NCBI RefSeq assembly: GCF_031954525.1
Contig: NZ_CP134867.1
Location: 4,774,001 to 4,838,000, forward strand
DNA: 64,000 nt
DNA from: Dyella sp. BiH032
GTDB taxonomy: Bacteria > Pseudomonadota > Gammaproteobacteria > Xanthomonadales > Rhodanobacteraceae
Direction of reading: 5' to 3'
Part shown: positions 41,977 to 51,624 of the stretch, one piece after another
Numbering within the stretch: position 1 is the first letter of the stretch
Layout of the letters: every line of letters starts with the position of its first letter
The notes under the pieces: model-generated
Told to the model about the DNA's origin: nothing
Seen by the model: only the letters and a program-made list of their open reading frames with translations
Database searches by the model: none
Program-made: the position numbers and the translations under genes

Positions 41977-44346
41977 TCACGGCGCCTGCGTCAGCGCGAT
42001 GCGCAGCGCTTGTCCGGCCGGCACGCGCACCCAGGTGACCGGCCCGAAGCGGTCGCTGCCGCGCGCCCAGCCAGCGCCTTCGTGCTTGCGCAGCGCCTCC
42101 ACACTGGCCACTTCAGGCCACGCCTGGCCGCCGCCGCTCACGCTGCCGGCAGCCATGCCGTGCACCTTCACGAGATACCAGGCCAGCGCCGGACGGAAAC
42201 TGCCCGAGGGCGCAGCGGTCTCGACACGCACTTCGCGATCGTTCCGCTGCGCGTCGAGCGTCTGCAGGAAGTAGCCGCCGCGCTCGTAGGCATAGGTGTC
42301 GCCGTCATCGTCGTAATACGGGAAGCTCGTCTTCAGCGTGGCGGGGAAGACGTCCACCTCGACCTCGCGCAGAGGACGTTCGCCCACGTAGTCCATCGGC
42401 GGCTGTGACGGCAGGATCGCGCCCTCGCGGATGAACAGCGGAACGTCCGACCAGGCCTTCGCGTCCAGCGCGTAACGGATGGAGCGGCCACCTTCGTAGA
42501 CCCTGCCCGACGCGTAGTCCGTCCAGCGCCCCGCCGGCAGATAGATGTCCTTCGTGGCCTGACCGGCTTCCACCACCGGCGATACCAGCAGATAGTCGCC
42601 GAACATCCACGCGTCCACGTCCTCGCGCACGTTCGGATCGTCCGGCCAGTCGAACAGCAGCGGCCGCACCAGACCCACCCCAGTGACACGGCGCTGGTAT
42701 TCGTAGCTGTAGATGTACGGGATCAGCGAATAGCGCAGGCGGATGGCATCGGCAGCGGCCTTCTCCGCCACCGCGCCATAAACCCACGGCTGGCGCTTGA
42801 TGCCCAGCTCGCCATGCACGCGGAAGATCGGCGTGAACGCGCCGAACTGGATCCAGCGCGCATAGTTTTCCGGCGTCAGTCCGCCGGTCGCCGGATCGGC
42901 GCCGGTGCCGCTCTTCTTGAACCCGCCGCCGTCCATGCCCCACTGCATCGCGCCGACGTTGATCGCGCTGAGCATGCGCTGCCGCTGCGCCTTCATGCTG
43001 GCGAAACCGGTGGCGATGTCGCCGGACCACAGTCCGTAGGCGTAGCGCTGCGAGCCCAGGTAGAAGTTGCGATTGATCGACCACACGCGCCGGTCGCTGT
43101 AGGCGCGCTGGCCGTCATACAGCGCGCGCTGCATGTCGAGGAACTGCGTGTCGCTGTCGAGCGTGTCCGCTTCGTCGTTCCACCAGCCGGCGATGCCGGT
43201 ATCGAAGGAACGCTTCAGCGCATCGTTGAAGAACCAGGCGCGCGTGGCCGGCTTGTCGAAGTCCACGTCGCGCACGGTCTTGTGCGAGAAATAGTCCGGC
43301 GCCGGCTTGCTCGCCGCCGACCACAGGCCGTGTTCGCTGGCATAGCGCCCTTCGACGGTATCCACGTGCAGGCGCGGCTTCATGATGCCGGTGAGGTGCA
43401 CGCCTTCGGCATCGAGTGCGGTCTTCAGGCTGCCGTCGGGGCCGCCGGGAAATTTGTCCGCGTTCCAGCGGAACTCGCCGTAGTTGTCTTCGCCCCAGGC
43501 CTTCCAGTCGAAGTCCAGCGTGAAGTTGTCGATCGGGATGTGCTTGGCGCGGTAGGTGTCCACCAGCTGCAACAGTTCGCGCTGGTCGATGCCCCACTGG
43601 CTGTTGGTGAAACCCATCGCCCACTTCGGGAACAGCGGCGTGCGGCCACTGATCTGCGCCAGCGCGGCGAACACTGCCTTGGGCGGGCCCAGCAGCACGT
43701 AAACGTCACGGATCGCCTGCCCTTGGCGACCGTGCACGCGGATGTTGCCGCCATCCAGGTCGAAGCGCGCGCCTTCGGCATCGGCCAGGAGGCCGTAGCC
43801 TGCCGTACTCCATACGAATGGCGCGCCGGCGAAACCCTGCTCCCCCGCCTTGGCCACCTGGCGACCGGCGCGGCGCAAACCGCCGTCGGCGCGTTCGAAA
43901 GCGTCATAGCCATGAATGCCATACAGCGCATCGGCAGCATCGTGATGGGCCAGCACTTCGCCCCGTCCAAGCGCGGCGATGTCGACGCTCAACACCTGGC
44001 GGCCGCCCTTGCGGGCAACCAGTTCGCCATGGATGACTGCCCAGCGGATCTCCACGTTGCCGGCGTTCCCGCGCTGCTCGGCCCCCTCCCCCGATGCCAG
44101 GGCATCGAAAGCCGGATCGACCACCAGCGTGGGCGCCGCCACCGCGCCTCCGTTCGGGACGAAGTAGAGCCTGACGATATCGGGCGTCAGCTGGCGCAGC
44201 GTTACCCTGCCCTGCGCGACGGGAAATTCGGCGAGAGGCCCCGGCCCCGGTCCGCGTTCCGCATCCGTCTGCGCATGCGCCGGCAACGCCAGCGCCACGG
44301 CACAGGCGAGCCAGCCCAGCAACGACACGCGCCGCCGTGCCTTCAC
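41977..44346 (-). CDS. secreted GH31 alpha-glucosidase
   Basis: A 789-residue glycoside hydrolase of family 31 with a signal peptide (about 1-25, ending HAQ). N-terminal beta domain, then the barrel with WAMGFTNSQWGIDQRELLQL, nucleophile Asp391 in the motif GIAGWWNDEADTL and acid/base Asp443 in YGLWSGDIATGF. C-terminal beta domains follow. Removes glucose from maltodextrin ends in the periplasm. Its ATG overlaps the stop of the upstream GH13 gene (ATGA), so the two are coupled. Confidence 0.94.
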   Translation of the reverse strand: MKARRRVSLLGWLACAVALALPAHAQTDAERGPGPGPLAEFPVAQGRVTLRQLTPDIVRLYFVPNGGAVAAPTLVVDPAFDALASGEGAEQRGNAGNVEIRWAVIHGELVARKGGRQVLSVDIAALGRGEVLAHHDAADALYGIHGYDAFERADGGLRRAGRQVAKAGEQGFAGAPFVWSTAGYGLLADAEGARFDLDGGNIRVHGRQGQAIRDVYVLLGPPKAVFAALAQISGRTPLFPKWAMGFTNSQWGIDQRELLQLVDTYRAKHIPIDNFTLDFDWKAWGEDNYGEFRWNADKFPGGPDGSLKTALDAEGVHLTGIMKPRLHVDTVEGRYASEHGLWSAASKPAPDYFSHKTVRDVDFDKPATRAWFFNDALKRSFDTGIAGWWNDEADTLDSDTQFLDMQRALYDGQRAYSDRRVWSINRNFYLGSQRYAYGLWSGDIATGFASMKAQRQRMLSAINVGAMQWGMDGGGFKKSGTGADPATGGLTPENYARWIQFGAFTPIFRVHGELGIKRQPWVYGAVAEKAAADAIRLRYSLIPYIYSYEYQRRVTGVGLVRPLLFDWPDDPNVREDVDAWMFGDYLLVSPVVEAGQATKDIYLPAGRWTDYASGRVYEGGRSIRYALDAKAWSDVPLFIREGAILPSQPPMDYVGERPLREVEVDVFPATLKTSFPYYDDDGDTYAYERGGYFLQTLDAQRNDREVRVETAAPSGSFRPALAWYLVKVHGMAAGSVSGGGQAWPEVASVEALRKHEGAGWARGSDRFGPVTWVRVPAGQALRIALTQAP

Positions 44347-45923
44347 TGCAGCACCACCGTGGCATAGGCCGGCAGCGTGAGCTTGCCCTGCGCCAGGGTC
44401 GCCCCCGGCGCGCTGTGCAGGCGGATGGCTGAGAACGCCTTGGCGCTCTCCGCATCGAGCTTGAAGCTCGCCGGCTTGCCTGAGAGGTTGTGCACCACCA
44501 GCGCACGGCCATCGGACGCGGCGCGCTCATAGGCCACCAGGGCCGGGCTGCCGGTCGCGATGACGCGTAGCGCGCCGTCCCGCAGCGCAGGCACCTCCAC
44601 GCGCCAGTGGATCAGCGTACGGTAGAAGTTGAGCAGCGAATCGGGACGATCCTGCTCGGCCTGCACCGAGACGTCGCCGCCCTGCTTCACGCTGGATGCC
44701 TTCCAGCGGCTGTCGCCCGGCGCGCCGGGCGTGCGCTGCCAGCGCATCGGCTCGCGCAGGTTCTCGTCCGGCTTGCGGCCGAGCATGCCGATCTCCTCGC
44801 CGTAGTAGATGTACGGCCGGCCGGGCAGGGTCAGCAACATCGCCGCCGCCGTGCGCATGTGGTGCAGATCGCCGCCGAGCTGGCTGAGCACGCGTTCCTG
44901 GTCGTGGTTGGACAGGAATGGCGCGTCCGCATAGTCCTCGCCCGCGGCGGCCTGGAAGGCGGCATACGTGGCGGTAAGCAGCGACGGCAGGTCGCCGGCC
45001 TTTTCCTGCTTCGCGCTGGCGATCAGCTGCTCGGCGAGCGGGAAGTCGAACACCGAGCCCAGCGCCGGGAGATACGGCGCCAGCTCGTCCGGCTGCTTCG
45101 CCGAAACCTCGCCGACCAGGTAGACGTCCGGACGGACCTGGCGCAGGCCTTGGCGGAACTCCGTCCACCACTGGGCGTTCTTGCGGATCACCGCCGGCTG
45201 GCCGTTGTCGCTCTTCAGGTCGTCGTAGATGTGGCGCGCGGCGTCGAGGCGGAACCCGTCCGCGCCCTTGCCCAGCCAGAACTTGCCGATCGCGATCATC
45301 TCGCGGCGCACCGCCGGCTCGTCGTAGTTGAGGTCGGGCATCGCACCGGTGAAATCGCCCAGGTAATGCTGCTTGCCGTTGGCGTGCCAGGCCGGCCCGT
45401 CGACCGCGCTGATCGCCTTCAGGTCGGTGCCCGCGCCGGCCCAGGTGTACCAGTGGCGGTACTTGCTTTGCGGATCGAGCGCCGACACGAACCATGGATG
45501 TCGGTCGCTGGTGTGGTTGATCACCAGGTCGATGATCACCTCGATGCCGCGCTTGTGCGCCTCGCTCACCAGCCGCTCGAAGTCGGCCATGCTGCCGTAC
45601 TGCGGGTTGATCGCTTCGTAGTCGGTGATGTCGTAACCGTGATAGCTGGGCGACGGGTTGATCGGCATCAGCCAGATGCCGCTGACGCCCAGCGATTGCA
45701 GATAATCGAGCTTGGCGGTGACGCCGTTGAGGTCGCCGATGCCATCGCCATTGGTGTCGTACCAGGCGCGCACGAAGATCTCGTACCACACGCCCGAGCC
45801 CTGGGTCTTCGCGGCAGTGGGCGGCGCGGTGTCGCCATCGGCGGGCAGCGCGCAGGCGACGGAGCTGCCGAGCGCGGCGGCGAGCAGGAAGGGAAGAGAA
45901 CGAAACCGGCGGGACAGGGACAT
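44343..45923 (-). CDS. secreted GH13 alpha-amylase
   Basis: A 526-residue secreted alpha-amylase family enzyme with a signal peptide (about 1-26; a Cys in SSVACALPA could also be a lipobox). The barrel carries Asp227 (GADGFRLDAARHIYDD), Glu272 (YLVGEVSA) and Asp341 (FLSNHDQERV). The Ca-binding-type loop WYDTNGDGIGDLNG is present. The start was set at MSLSRRFRS because GGAG lies 6 nt upstream; the ATG four codons before lacks it. Second gene of the maltodextrin operon. Likely an endo-acting maltodextrin enzyme of the periplasm. Confidence 0.92.
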   Translation of the reverse strand: MSLSRRFRSLPFLLAAALGSSVACALPADGDTAPPTAAKTQGSGVWYEIFVRAWYDTNGDGIGDLNGVTAKLDYLQSLGVSGIWLMPINPSPSYHGYDITDYEAINPQYGSMADFERLVSEAHKRGIEVIIDLVINHTSDRHPWFVSALDPQSKYRHWYTWAGAGTDLKAISAVDGPAWHANGKQHYLGDFTGAMPDLNYDEPAVRREMIAIGKFWLGKGADGFRLDAARHIYDDLKSDNGQPAVIRKNAQWWTEFRQGLRQVRPDVYLVGEVSAKQPDELAPYLPALGSVFDFPLAEQLIASAKQEKAGDLPSLLTATYAAFQAAAGEDYADAPFLSNHDQERVLSQLGGDLHHMRTAAAMLLTLPGRPYIYYGEEIGMLGRKPDENLREPMRWQRTPGAPGDSRWKASSVKQGGDVSVQAEQDRPDSLLNFYRTLIHWRVEVPALRDGALRVIATGSPALVAYERAASDGRALVVHNLSGKPASFKLDAESAKAFSAIRLHSAPGATLAQGKLTLPAYATVVLQ

Positions 45924-46053
45924 GCGTTGCTCCATTCGATGGTCGCTTGGCCTTCGATGGAACGGTGCGCCGGGCGGGATGTGCCGGGCTGGGGATCCGC
46001 TACGCCGGGCCTCGCGGGTGCCGGTGCTCGCGGACGAGACACCTTTGAAACAC

Positions 46054-46085
46054 CGCGCCGGCGCTCCTTTCGGGGCGCCGGCGCG
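46054..46085 (-). other. strong hairpin between the receptor gene and the amylase operon
   Basis: CGCGCCGGCGC and GCGCCGGCGCG form a perfect 11-bp stem right after the receptor stop. On the minus strand it is followed only by GTGTTTC, so it would be a weak terminator or an RNA-stabilising hairpin that lets the receptor be made in excess of the enzymes. Confidence 0.6.
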
Positions 46086-46093
46086 CTGGTCGG

Positions 46094-48982
46094 TTACAGC
46101 TTGAACTCGACGCCCAGGTAGCTAGTGCGGCCGAAGTACTGGATGGTGCCGGTCTGCGAGGGATCCGCGCCGAAGTACGTCTTGGTCGGCTGGTCGCTGA
46201 TGTTGAGCATCTGGTAGACGATACGCCACTGCTTGTTGACGTCGTACGAGGCCTGCAGGTCGTACACCGTCTCGGCGGCGAACGTCACCATCTGGTTGGT
46301 CACCGACATCTGCGTGTCCGAGGCGAACTTCGAGCGGTAGTTGCCGGACAGGCGGGCCGAGAACGGGCCGTTGTCGTAGAACACCGCCAGGCTGGCGACG
46401 CGCTTGGACAGGCCCGGCAGGCCAATGTACGAAGTGGCGCCGCCCAGCGTGGTCGGATTGCTGACCGTGCTGTCGGTGTAGGCCACGTTGGCCTGCACGC
46501 CCAGGCCCTTCCACACGCCCGGCAGGAAGCCGGTCTTGGAGAAGGACGCTTCCACGCCGCGCACGATGCCGCCCTTGGCGTTGTAGGCCGTCTGGTACTG
46601 GCCGTTGAGATACGGCTTACCGGTAGTCGGATCGGTCGGCACCGGAATGCCGGCCGAGGCGAAATCGAAGTTGTTGTAGGTGACCGCCTGGATGAACGAC
46701 TTGATCTTCTTGAAGAACACGCCGCCGCTGATCACGCCGGTCGAGTCGTCGAAGTAGTGCTCGAAGGTGGCGTCGTACTGGGTAGCACGCAGCGGGTCCA
46801 GCTTCGGGCTGGTGCCGCCCCACACGTTGTAGTGGCCGTTGTCCACCCACGAACCGGAGCCGGCCATCATCTGGTTGATCGGCGGGCGCGCCAGCACCTT
46901 GGCGGCCGAGACGCGCGCCTGGTCGTCGTCGGTGAAGTGGTAGATCAGGTTCAACGACGGCAGCCAGTCGTGATACTTCTTGCCCACGGTCAGCGGCGCA
47001 TAGTCGTAGCTGGTCACGCCATTGCCGTCGGTGATCGGCACGCCGGCGCCGTTGCCCACCTGCTGCAGGCCATAGCTGGTCTGGTTCTGGCGCGAGTAAC
47101 GCATGCCGATGTTGCCGGTCAGGTCGTGGCCGAACAGCTGCGTGGCGATGTCGGCCATGAAGTACAGGTCGCGCGTGTGCTCGTCCACCTGGCCGCTCTG
47201 GATCATCGACCAGCTCTGGTCGGTGATGTTCTTCACCGGGTTGGCGGTGATGCCGTGCGCGGCGAGGATCGCCGGCCCGTTGAGCTGCATGAAGCACGGG
47301 AAGCCGGAGAACTTGCCCTTCCAGCAGGTCACCTTGGCCGCGCTGGACGGAATGGTCAGCGGCACGCCCTTGCTCTGGTCGGTGCCCCACTCCGAACCGT
47401 AGACGAACACCTCGCGGTCGGCGTTGTAGGTGTGGTTGTTCGCGTAGACGCCGAACTCCAGCGCCGAGAAGAGCGAGCTGTTGGGCAGGTCGTACTTCAC
47501 GTCGGTGCGGAACGCCTTCATCTTGTCGTGATAGATGTAGGGATACACGCCATAACGCGACAGGCCCAGCGTGCTCAGGTCGGTGTACTGGCCGGGATTG
47601 GCATACGACACGTCGCCGATCTGGCGGCCGCGCAGCTGATAGGTGACCGACTGCGCCGCCAGCGCCGGGTTGGCGGTGCCCAGGCCGACGTACGGATCGG
47701 CCGTGGTATCGACATTGATCTGATTGCTGGAGGCGCGCGACAACGACACGTCGGAATTGACATGCCAGTTGCCGTGGTTCCACGCCAGGTTCAGGCCGCT
47801 GGTGAACACGCTGGTGTTCGTCGTGTAGTTATCGGCCGTGGTCTCGTTGGAGAACTGCTGGCTGCCACCGGTGCCGGTCACCGTGCCGCCGGTCATCGTG
47901 CCGTACGGGCCCAGCACCGCATTGGTGACGGTGGCGCCGCTCTGGTAGATGTTCTGCGTGCGGAAGCCGTAGCCGAACGAGGTGTTCTTGAACTTCGAAT
48001 AGAACGCGTCGCCGCTTAGGGTTAACTCGTCGGTGGCTTTCCACACGATGGTGGCAACCTCGCCGGTACGCCGCTCGGTGCCGCCGTTCTGCTGCAGCTG
48101 CAGGCCCTGGGTCAGGTAGGCCTGGCGGCCGTCGGACAGCGTGTACTTGTTGCCGTCGGAAGCCTCGCCCACGAACTGCTCGGCCACGTGCGGCTGGTAC
48201 ATCTGCGCCACGCCCAGGCCGACGCCCAGCGTGTTGTCGAGGAACTTGCCCTGGTAGGCCGCGCTCAGGCGGTAGCCGAGCGAACTGGCGCCGGCCACGT
48301 CGTTGGCCAGGCTGTTGTAGCTGCCGCGGGCGTCGACGTTGAGGTTCTGCTCCTTCGGCGCTTCCAGCGGATTGGCCGTCTGCAGGCCGATGGTGCCGCC
48401 CACGCCGCCGGTGATCAGCGACGCCTGCGAAGACTTGTACACCGTCGCCATATTGATCAGCTCGGACGGGTACTGATCGAACTGGATGTAATTGCTGCCG
48501 CTGGTGGACGGCTGCTCGCGGCCGTTCAACGTGGTCTGGATGAAGTTGCCCGAGAGGCCGCGGATGTTCACCTGCGATGCCTGGCCGGCGATGCGCTCGG
48601 CGGACACGCCCGGCAGGCGGGTCAGCGCGTCGGCGATCGACTGGTCCGGCAGGCCGCCGATGTCGGCCGAGGTGATCACGTTCTGGATCGTGTCGGCGTA
48701 GCGCTGGTAGTCGATCGACTTCTGCACACTGTTGCTGTAGCCGGTCACGGTGATGCCGGCCAGGCTCTTGGCGAGCTGCTCTTCGTTGCTCTTCTTGCGT
48801 CCGTCCTGCTGCTGATCGGACGACGGCGTCGAGCCGGTCTGCGCCTGGCTGGACTGCGCGTCCTGGGCCGGTGCCGCGGCGGCGCCGTTCTCCGTGCCGG
48901 CCGGGGCCGCATGGATGCCGACGGTGAAGCACAAGCCGGCCGACGCCAGCGCCATGGCCAATACGTTGCGTTTCAGGATCAC
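46094..48982 (-). CDS. TonB-dependent receptor for maltodextrins
   Basis: A 962-residue outer-membrane receptor with a signal peptide (about 1-25, ending HAA), a low-complexity Gln/Ser stretch, a TonB-box-like LAGITVTGYSNS near residue 73-84, the plug (about 85-210: ADIGGLPDQSIADALTRLPG, then QVNIRGLSGN) and a beta-barrel ending in GVEFKL. Oar-like TonB receptors of Xanthomonadales and Caulobacter import maltodextrins. First gene of the leftward operon, divergent from the alpha-glucosidase; its leader holds one of the two putative operators. Ribosome site AAGGTG sits close to the start. Confidence 0.95.
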   Translation of the reverse strand: MILKRNVLAMALASAGLCFTVGIHAAPAGTENGAAAAPAQDAQSSQAQTGSTPSSDQQQDGRKKSNEEQLAKSLAGITVTGYSNSVQKSIDYQRYADTIQNVITSADIGGLPDQSIADALTRLPGVSAERIAGQASQVNIRGLSGNFIQTTLNGREQPSTSGSNYIQFDQYPSELINMATVYKSSQASLITGGVGGTIGLQTANPLEAPKEQNLNVDARGSYNSLANDVAGASSLGYRLSAAYQGKFLDNTLGVGLGVAQMYQPHVAEQFVGEASDGNKYTLSDGRQAYLTQGLQLQQNGGTERRTGEVATIVWKATDELTLSGDAFYSKFKNTSFGYGFRTQNIYQSGATVTNAVLGPYGTMTGGTVTGTGGSQQFSNETTADNYTTNTSVFTSGLNLAWNHGNWHVNSDVSLSRASSNQINVDTTADPYVGLGTANPALAAQSVTYQLRGRQIGDVSYANPGQYTDLSTLGLSRYGVYPYIYHDKMKAFRTDVKYDLPNSSLFSALEFGVYANNHTYNADREVFVYGSEWGTDQSKGVPLTIPSSAAKVTCWKGKFSGFPCFMQLNGPAILAAHGITANPVKNITDQSWSMIQSGQVDEHTRDLYFMADIATQLFGHDLTGNIGMRYSRQNQTSYGLQQVGNGAGVPITDGNGVTSYDYAPLTVGKKYHDWLPSLNLIYHFTDDDQARVSAAKVLARPPINQMMAGSGSWVDNGHYNVWGGTSPKLDPLRATQYDATFEHYFDDSTGVISGGVFFKKIKSFIQAVTYNNFDFASAGIPVPTDPTTGKPYLNGQYQTAYNAKGGIVRGVEASFSKTGFLPGVWKGLGVQANVAYTDSTVSNPTTLGGATSYIGLPGLSKRVASLAVFYDNGPFSARLSGNYRSKFASDTQMSVTNQMVTFAAETVYDLQASYDVNKQWRIVYQMLNISDQPTKTYFGADPSQTGTIQYFGRTSYLGVEFKL

Positions 48983-49117
48983 CTTGTCCCCTCCCCAGGG
49001 CTTGCTGTCACTACGGCGCCGGCTTGTCCGCCCAGGTGGCGGGGGCCGGCTTGTCTATGGGTCGCGCTTATCGCGTGGCGCAGATGGTAGGCCCGTGCTT
49101 CCGAGGGGGTGTCGGTT

Positions 49118-49133
49118 ATGCATACGTATTCAT
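49118..49133. promoter_or_regulatory. candidate LacI-type operator near the receptor promoter
   Basis: The near-palindrome ATGCATACGTATTCAT has a perfect ATACGTAT core. It lies 136 bp upstream of the receptor start on its non-coding side. The same site occurs in inverted orientation at 49323-49338. Confidence 0.65.
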
Positions 49134-49299
49134 CCCGGGGTTTTTTTGTGCACTCGTGACAAAAACGGCGTGCATCGTCAGCGTGCGCGATGCTCCGGCG
49201 AGCCTGTTCCCGTTTCGCCGCGAAAGCCGCGCCAGTGCCACCTGCCACGATTCAAGAACCCGGTCCGCACAGGCGGCGCCGAACCCATCGCGCACACTG

Positions 49300-49328
49300 T
49301 TGCGCTGCAAAATCCTCATTTCTTGAAT
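49300..49328 (+). promoter_or_regulatory. candidate promoter of the GH13 alpha-glucosidase gene
   Basis: TTGCGC (49300-49305) and TTGAAT (49323-49328) are 17 bp apart. The -10 overlaps the second operator, which is where a repressor would block RNA polymerase. Confidence 0.5.
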
Positions 49329-49338
49329 ACGTATGCAT
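49323..49338. promoter_or_regulatory. candidate LacI-type operator at the alpha-glucosidase promoter
   Basis: TTGAATACGTATGCAT is the reverse complement of the other site with one mismatch in 16. It covers the -10 box of the divergent alpha-glucosidase gene. Together with the first site it could support looping by a tetrameric LacI protein. Confidence 0.68.
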
Positions 49339-49432
49339 GAACGGCATGCGCGTCGCAGGCTGCGTTTAAGCTGCCCCGCACCCTGCGGACCGCCTCGTGG
49401 CGCGTGCGCTAGAAAGCCTCGGGATACGGGAC

Positions 49433-51052
49433 ATGAGTGAAGCACCCTGGTGGCGCGGAGCCGTCATCTATCAGATCTACCCCCGCAGTTTCCTGGACAC
49501 CAACGGCGACGGCGTGGGCGACCTGCCGGGCATCGTCGAGCGCCTGGACTACGTCGCCGGCCTGGGCGTGGACGCGATCTGGATCGCGCCGTTCTTCCGC
49601 TCGCCGATGGCGGACTTCGGCTACGACATCGCCGATTACCGCGCGGTGGATCCCCTGTTCGGCACCGTCGAGGACTTCGACCGGCTGCTGGCGAAGGCCC
49701 ACGACCTGGGCCTCAAGGTGATGATCGACCAGGTGCTCAGCCACACTTCCGACCAGCATGCGTGGTTCAAGGAAAGCCGGACCAGCCGCGACAACGCGAA
49801 GGCCGACTGGTACGTGTGGGCCGACGCGAAACCGGACGGCACGCCACCCAACAATTGGATGTCGCTGTTCGGCGGCGTGGCCTGGCAGTGGGAGCCGCGG
49901 CGCGGGCAGTACTACCTGCACAACTTCCTGACCTCGCAGCCTGACCTCAACTTCCACCATCCGGACGTGCAGCGCGCAGTGCTGGACAACGTGAAATTCT
50001 GGCTGGACAAGGGCGTGGACGGCCTGCGCCTGGACGCGATCAACTTCTGCTTCCACGACCGCCAGCTGCGCGACAACCCGCCCAAGCCGGAAGCCATGCG
50101 CGTGGGCCGCGGTTTCAGCCCCGACAACCCGTACGCATTCCAGTACCACTACTACAACAACACGCAGCCGGAGAACCTCGCGTTCCTGGAGCAGCTGCGC
50201 GACTTGCTCGACCGCTATCCCGGCGCGACCGCGCTGGGCGAGATCTCCTCCGAAGACTCGCTCGCCACCATGGCCGAATACACCCGCGGCCACCGCCTGC
50301 ACATGGGCTACAGCTTCGAACTGCTCACCGACGATTTCAGCGCGGGCTACATCCGCGGCACAGTCGAACGGCTCGAAGCGCAGATGACGGAAGGCTGGCC
50401 CTGCTGGGCCATTTCCAACCACGACGTGGAGCGCGTGCTGAGCCGCTGGGGCAACGGCGATGCGTCCGTGCGCCTGGCCAACCTGCTCACGGCGATGGTG
50501 TGCTCGCTGCGCGGTTCGGTCTGCGTGTACCAGGGCGAGGAGTTGGGGCTGACCGAGGCGGACGTACCGTACGAAGCATTGCGGGATCCCTACGGCATCG
50601 CCTTCTGGCCCAACTTCAAGGGCCGCGACGGCTGTCGGACGCCGATGCCGTGGAACGAGAACGAGCATGCGGGCTTCAGCAGCGGCGCGCCCTGGCTGCC
50701 GGTGCCCGACGATCACCGCGCGCTGGCGGTGTCGCGCCAGGAAGCCGATCCCGCCTCGGCGCTGCACGGCTTCCGCGACTTCATGCAATGGCGCCACGCG
50801 CAGCCGGCGCTGCGCTGGGGCGACATCCGCTTCCTGGATACGCCGGAGCCGGTCCTGGCCTTCACCCGCACCTACCAGGGCGAGACGGTGCTGGCGGCGT
50901 TCAACCTCGGCATCGAGTCGGTCGAGCTCACGCTGCCGGCAGGCGGCGAACGCCTCAGCGGCCACCACCTGGCCGAAGGCACGCTGGACCACAACCGCCT
51001 GCGCCTGCCGCCGCACGGCCTGCTGTTCGCACGCCTCTCGACCGCCGGCTGA
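49433..51052 (+). CDS. GH13 alpha-glucosidase (XgtA-like)
   Basis: A 539-residue cytoplasmic alpha-glucosidase without signal peptide, very similar in length and residue numbering to Xanthomonas XgtA (538 aa). Catalytic Asp201 (GVDGLRLDAINF), Glu270 (ALGEISSEDS) and Asp331 (ISNHDVERV) are in place. GH13 subfamily 23 enzymes cleave or transfer glucose from maltose and alpha-glucosides. It opens WWRGAVIYQIYPRSFLDTNG. Start ATG at 49433 gives the family start (MSEAPWWRG). The gene is divergent from the receptor and is the likely cytoplasmic end point of the pathway. Confidence 0.95.
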   Translation: MSEAPWWRGAVIYQIYPRSFLDTNGDGVGDLPGIVERLDYVAGLGVDAIWIAPFFRSPMADFGYDIADYRAVDPLFGTVEDFDRLLAKAHDLGLKVMIDQVLSHTSDQHAWFKESRTSRDNAKADWYVWADAKPDGTPPNNWMSLFGGVAWQWEPRRGQYYLHNFLTSQPDLNFHHPDVQRAVLDNVKFWLDKGVDGLRLDAINFCFHDRQLRDNPPKPEAMRVGRGFSPDNPYAFQYHYYNNTQPENLAFLEQLRDLLDRYPGATALGEISSEDSLATMAEYTRGHRLHMGYSFELLTDDFSAGYIRGTVERLEAQMTEGWPCWAISNHDVERVLSRWGNGDASVRLANLLTAMVCSLRGSVCVYQGEELGLTEADVPYEALRDPYGIAFWPNFKGRDGCRTPMPWNENEHAGFSSGAPWLPVPDDHRALAVSRQEADPASALHGFRDFMQWRHAQPALRWGDIRFLDTPEPVLAFTRTYQGETVLAAFNLGIESVELTLPAGGERLSGHHLAEGTLDHNRLRLPPHGLLFARLSTAG

Positions 51053-51126
51053 CTGGCGCGGCGCCCGCGGCTTTTGCTCGGGTCCGGTCGCACCTATGAT
51101 CGGCCGGCCATCGAAAGGAGAAGCAC

Positions 51127-51345
51127 ATGCGCGCCATTCTCATCGTCATCGGCCTGGTCCTGGTCGCCGCGGGGATCTGGGTCCTGGCCGGCCAGGCCAC
51201 TTATCAGCAGACCGATACGTTGGTGCAGGTGGGGTCGGCGAAGCTTACGGCGACGCATGACAAAGCGGTGCCGACTTGGGCGGGGATCGCGGGTATTGCT
51301 GTTGGGGCGTTGTTGGCGATTGGTGGTTTTTTGCGGAAGGGGTGA
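51127..51345 (+). CDS. DUF3185-family small membrane protein
   Basis: A 72-residue protein with two hydrophobic segments (about 4-22 and 52-68) separated by a polar loop with TDTLVQVGSAKLTATHDKAV. This matches DUF3185. Function unknown. AAGGAGAAG lies just before the ATG, a strong ribosome site. It stands alone between the alpha-glucosidase and the repeat region. Confidence 0.82.
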   Translation: MRAILIVIGLVLVAAGIWVLAGQATYQQTDTLVQVGSAKLTATHDKAVPTWAGIAGIAVGALLAIGGFLRKG

Positions 51346-51422
51346 TGGTGGCTGGTGGTTTCGTCTGCTGCCGCTGAGGGTGGTCGCTGGTGTTGTCTCG
51401 ACCCTCGGGGCGAGCGGCGTAG

Positions 51423-51450
51423 GTTGGGGTGAGCTTGCGAACCCCAACCG
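51423..51450. repeat. GGTTGGGGT hairpin repeat
   Basis: GGTTGGGGT and ACCCCAACC form a perfect 9-bp stem with a GAGCTTGCGA loop. The pattern (gtAGGTTGGGG..CCCCAACC) is a known type of dispersed intergenic repeat in related genera. It is the first element of the repeat-rich stretch. Confidence 0.7.
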
Positions 51451-51535
51451 GCGCTGAGGGGCGCCTCCCACCCACCTACTCGTCATTCCGGCGTAGGCCG
51501 GAGGCCGGTGACGACATCGCTCGGTTGTCGCCTTA

Positions 51536-51624
51536 TCGCCAGTCGTGTCTCGCCCGAAGGGCGAGGGTTTCGCTCTCCTGCCGGAGAGCGAGTTACTTCT
51601 TCTTGCTTGCCCAAGAAGAAGTAA
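51536..51624 (-). repeat. composite repeat, copy 1, left part (interrupted by IS30)
   Basis: Read on the minus strand this matches 63289-63370: the TCGCTCTCC-GGCA-GGAGAGCGA hairpin and the GTTACTTCTTCT/AGAAGAAGTAAC stem. Copy 1 has a shorter central loop (TGCTTGCCCA). The sequence is cut after GTAA by the IS30 element and resumes at 52743. Confidence 0.8.
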
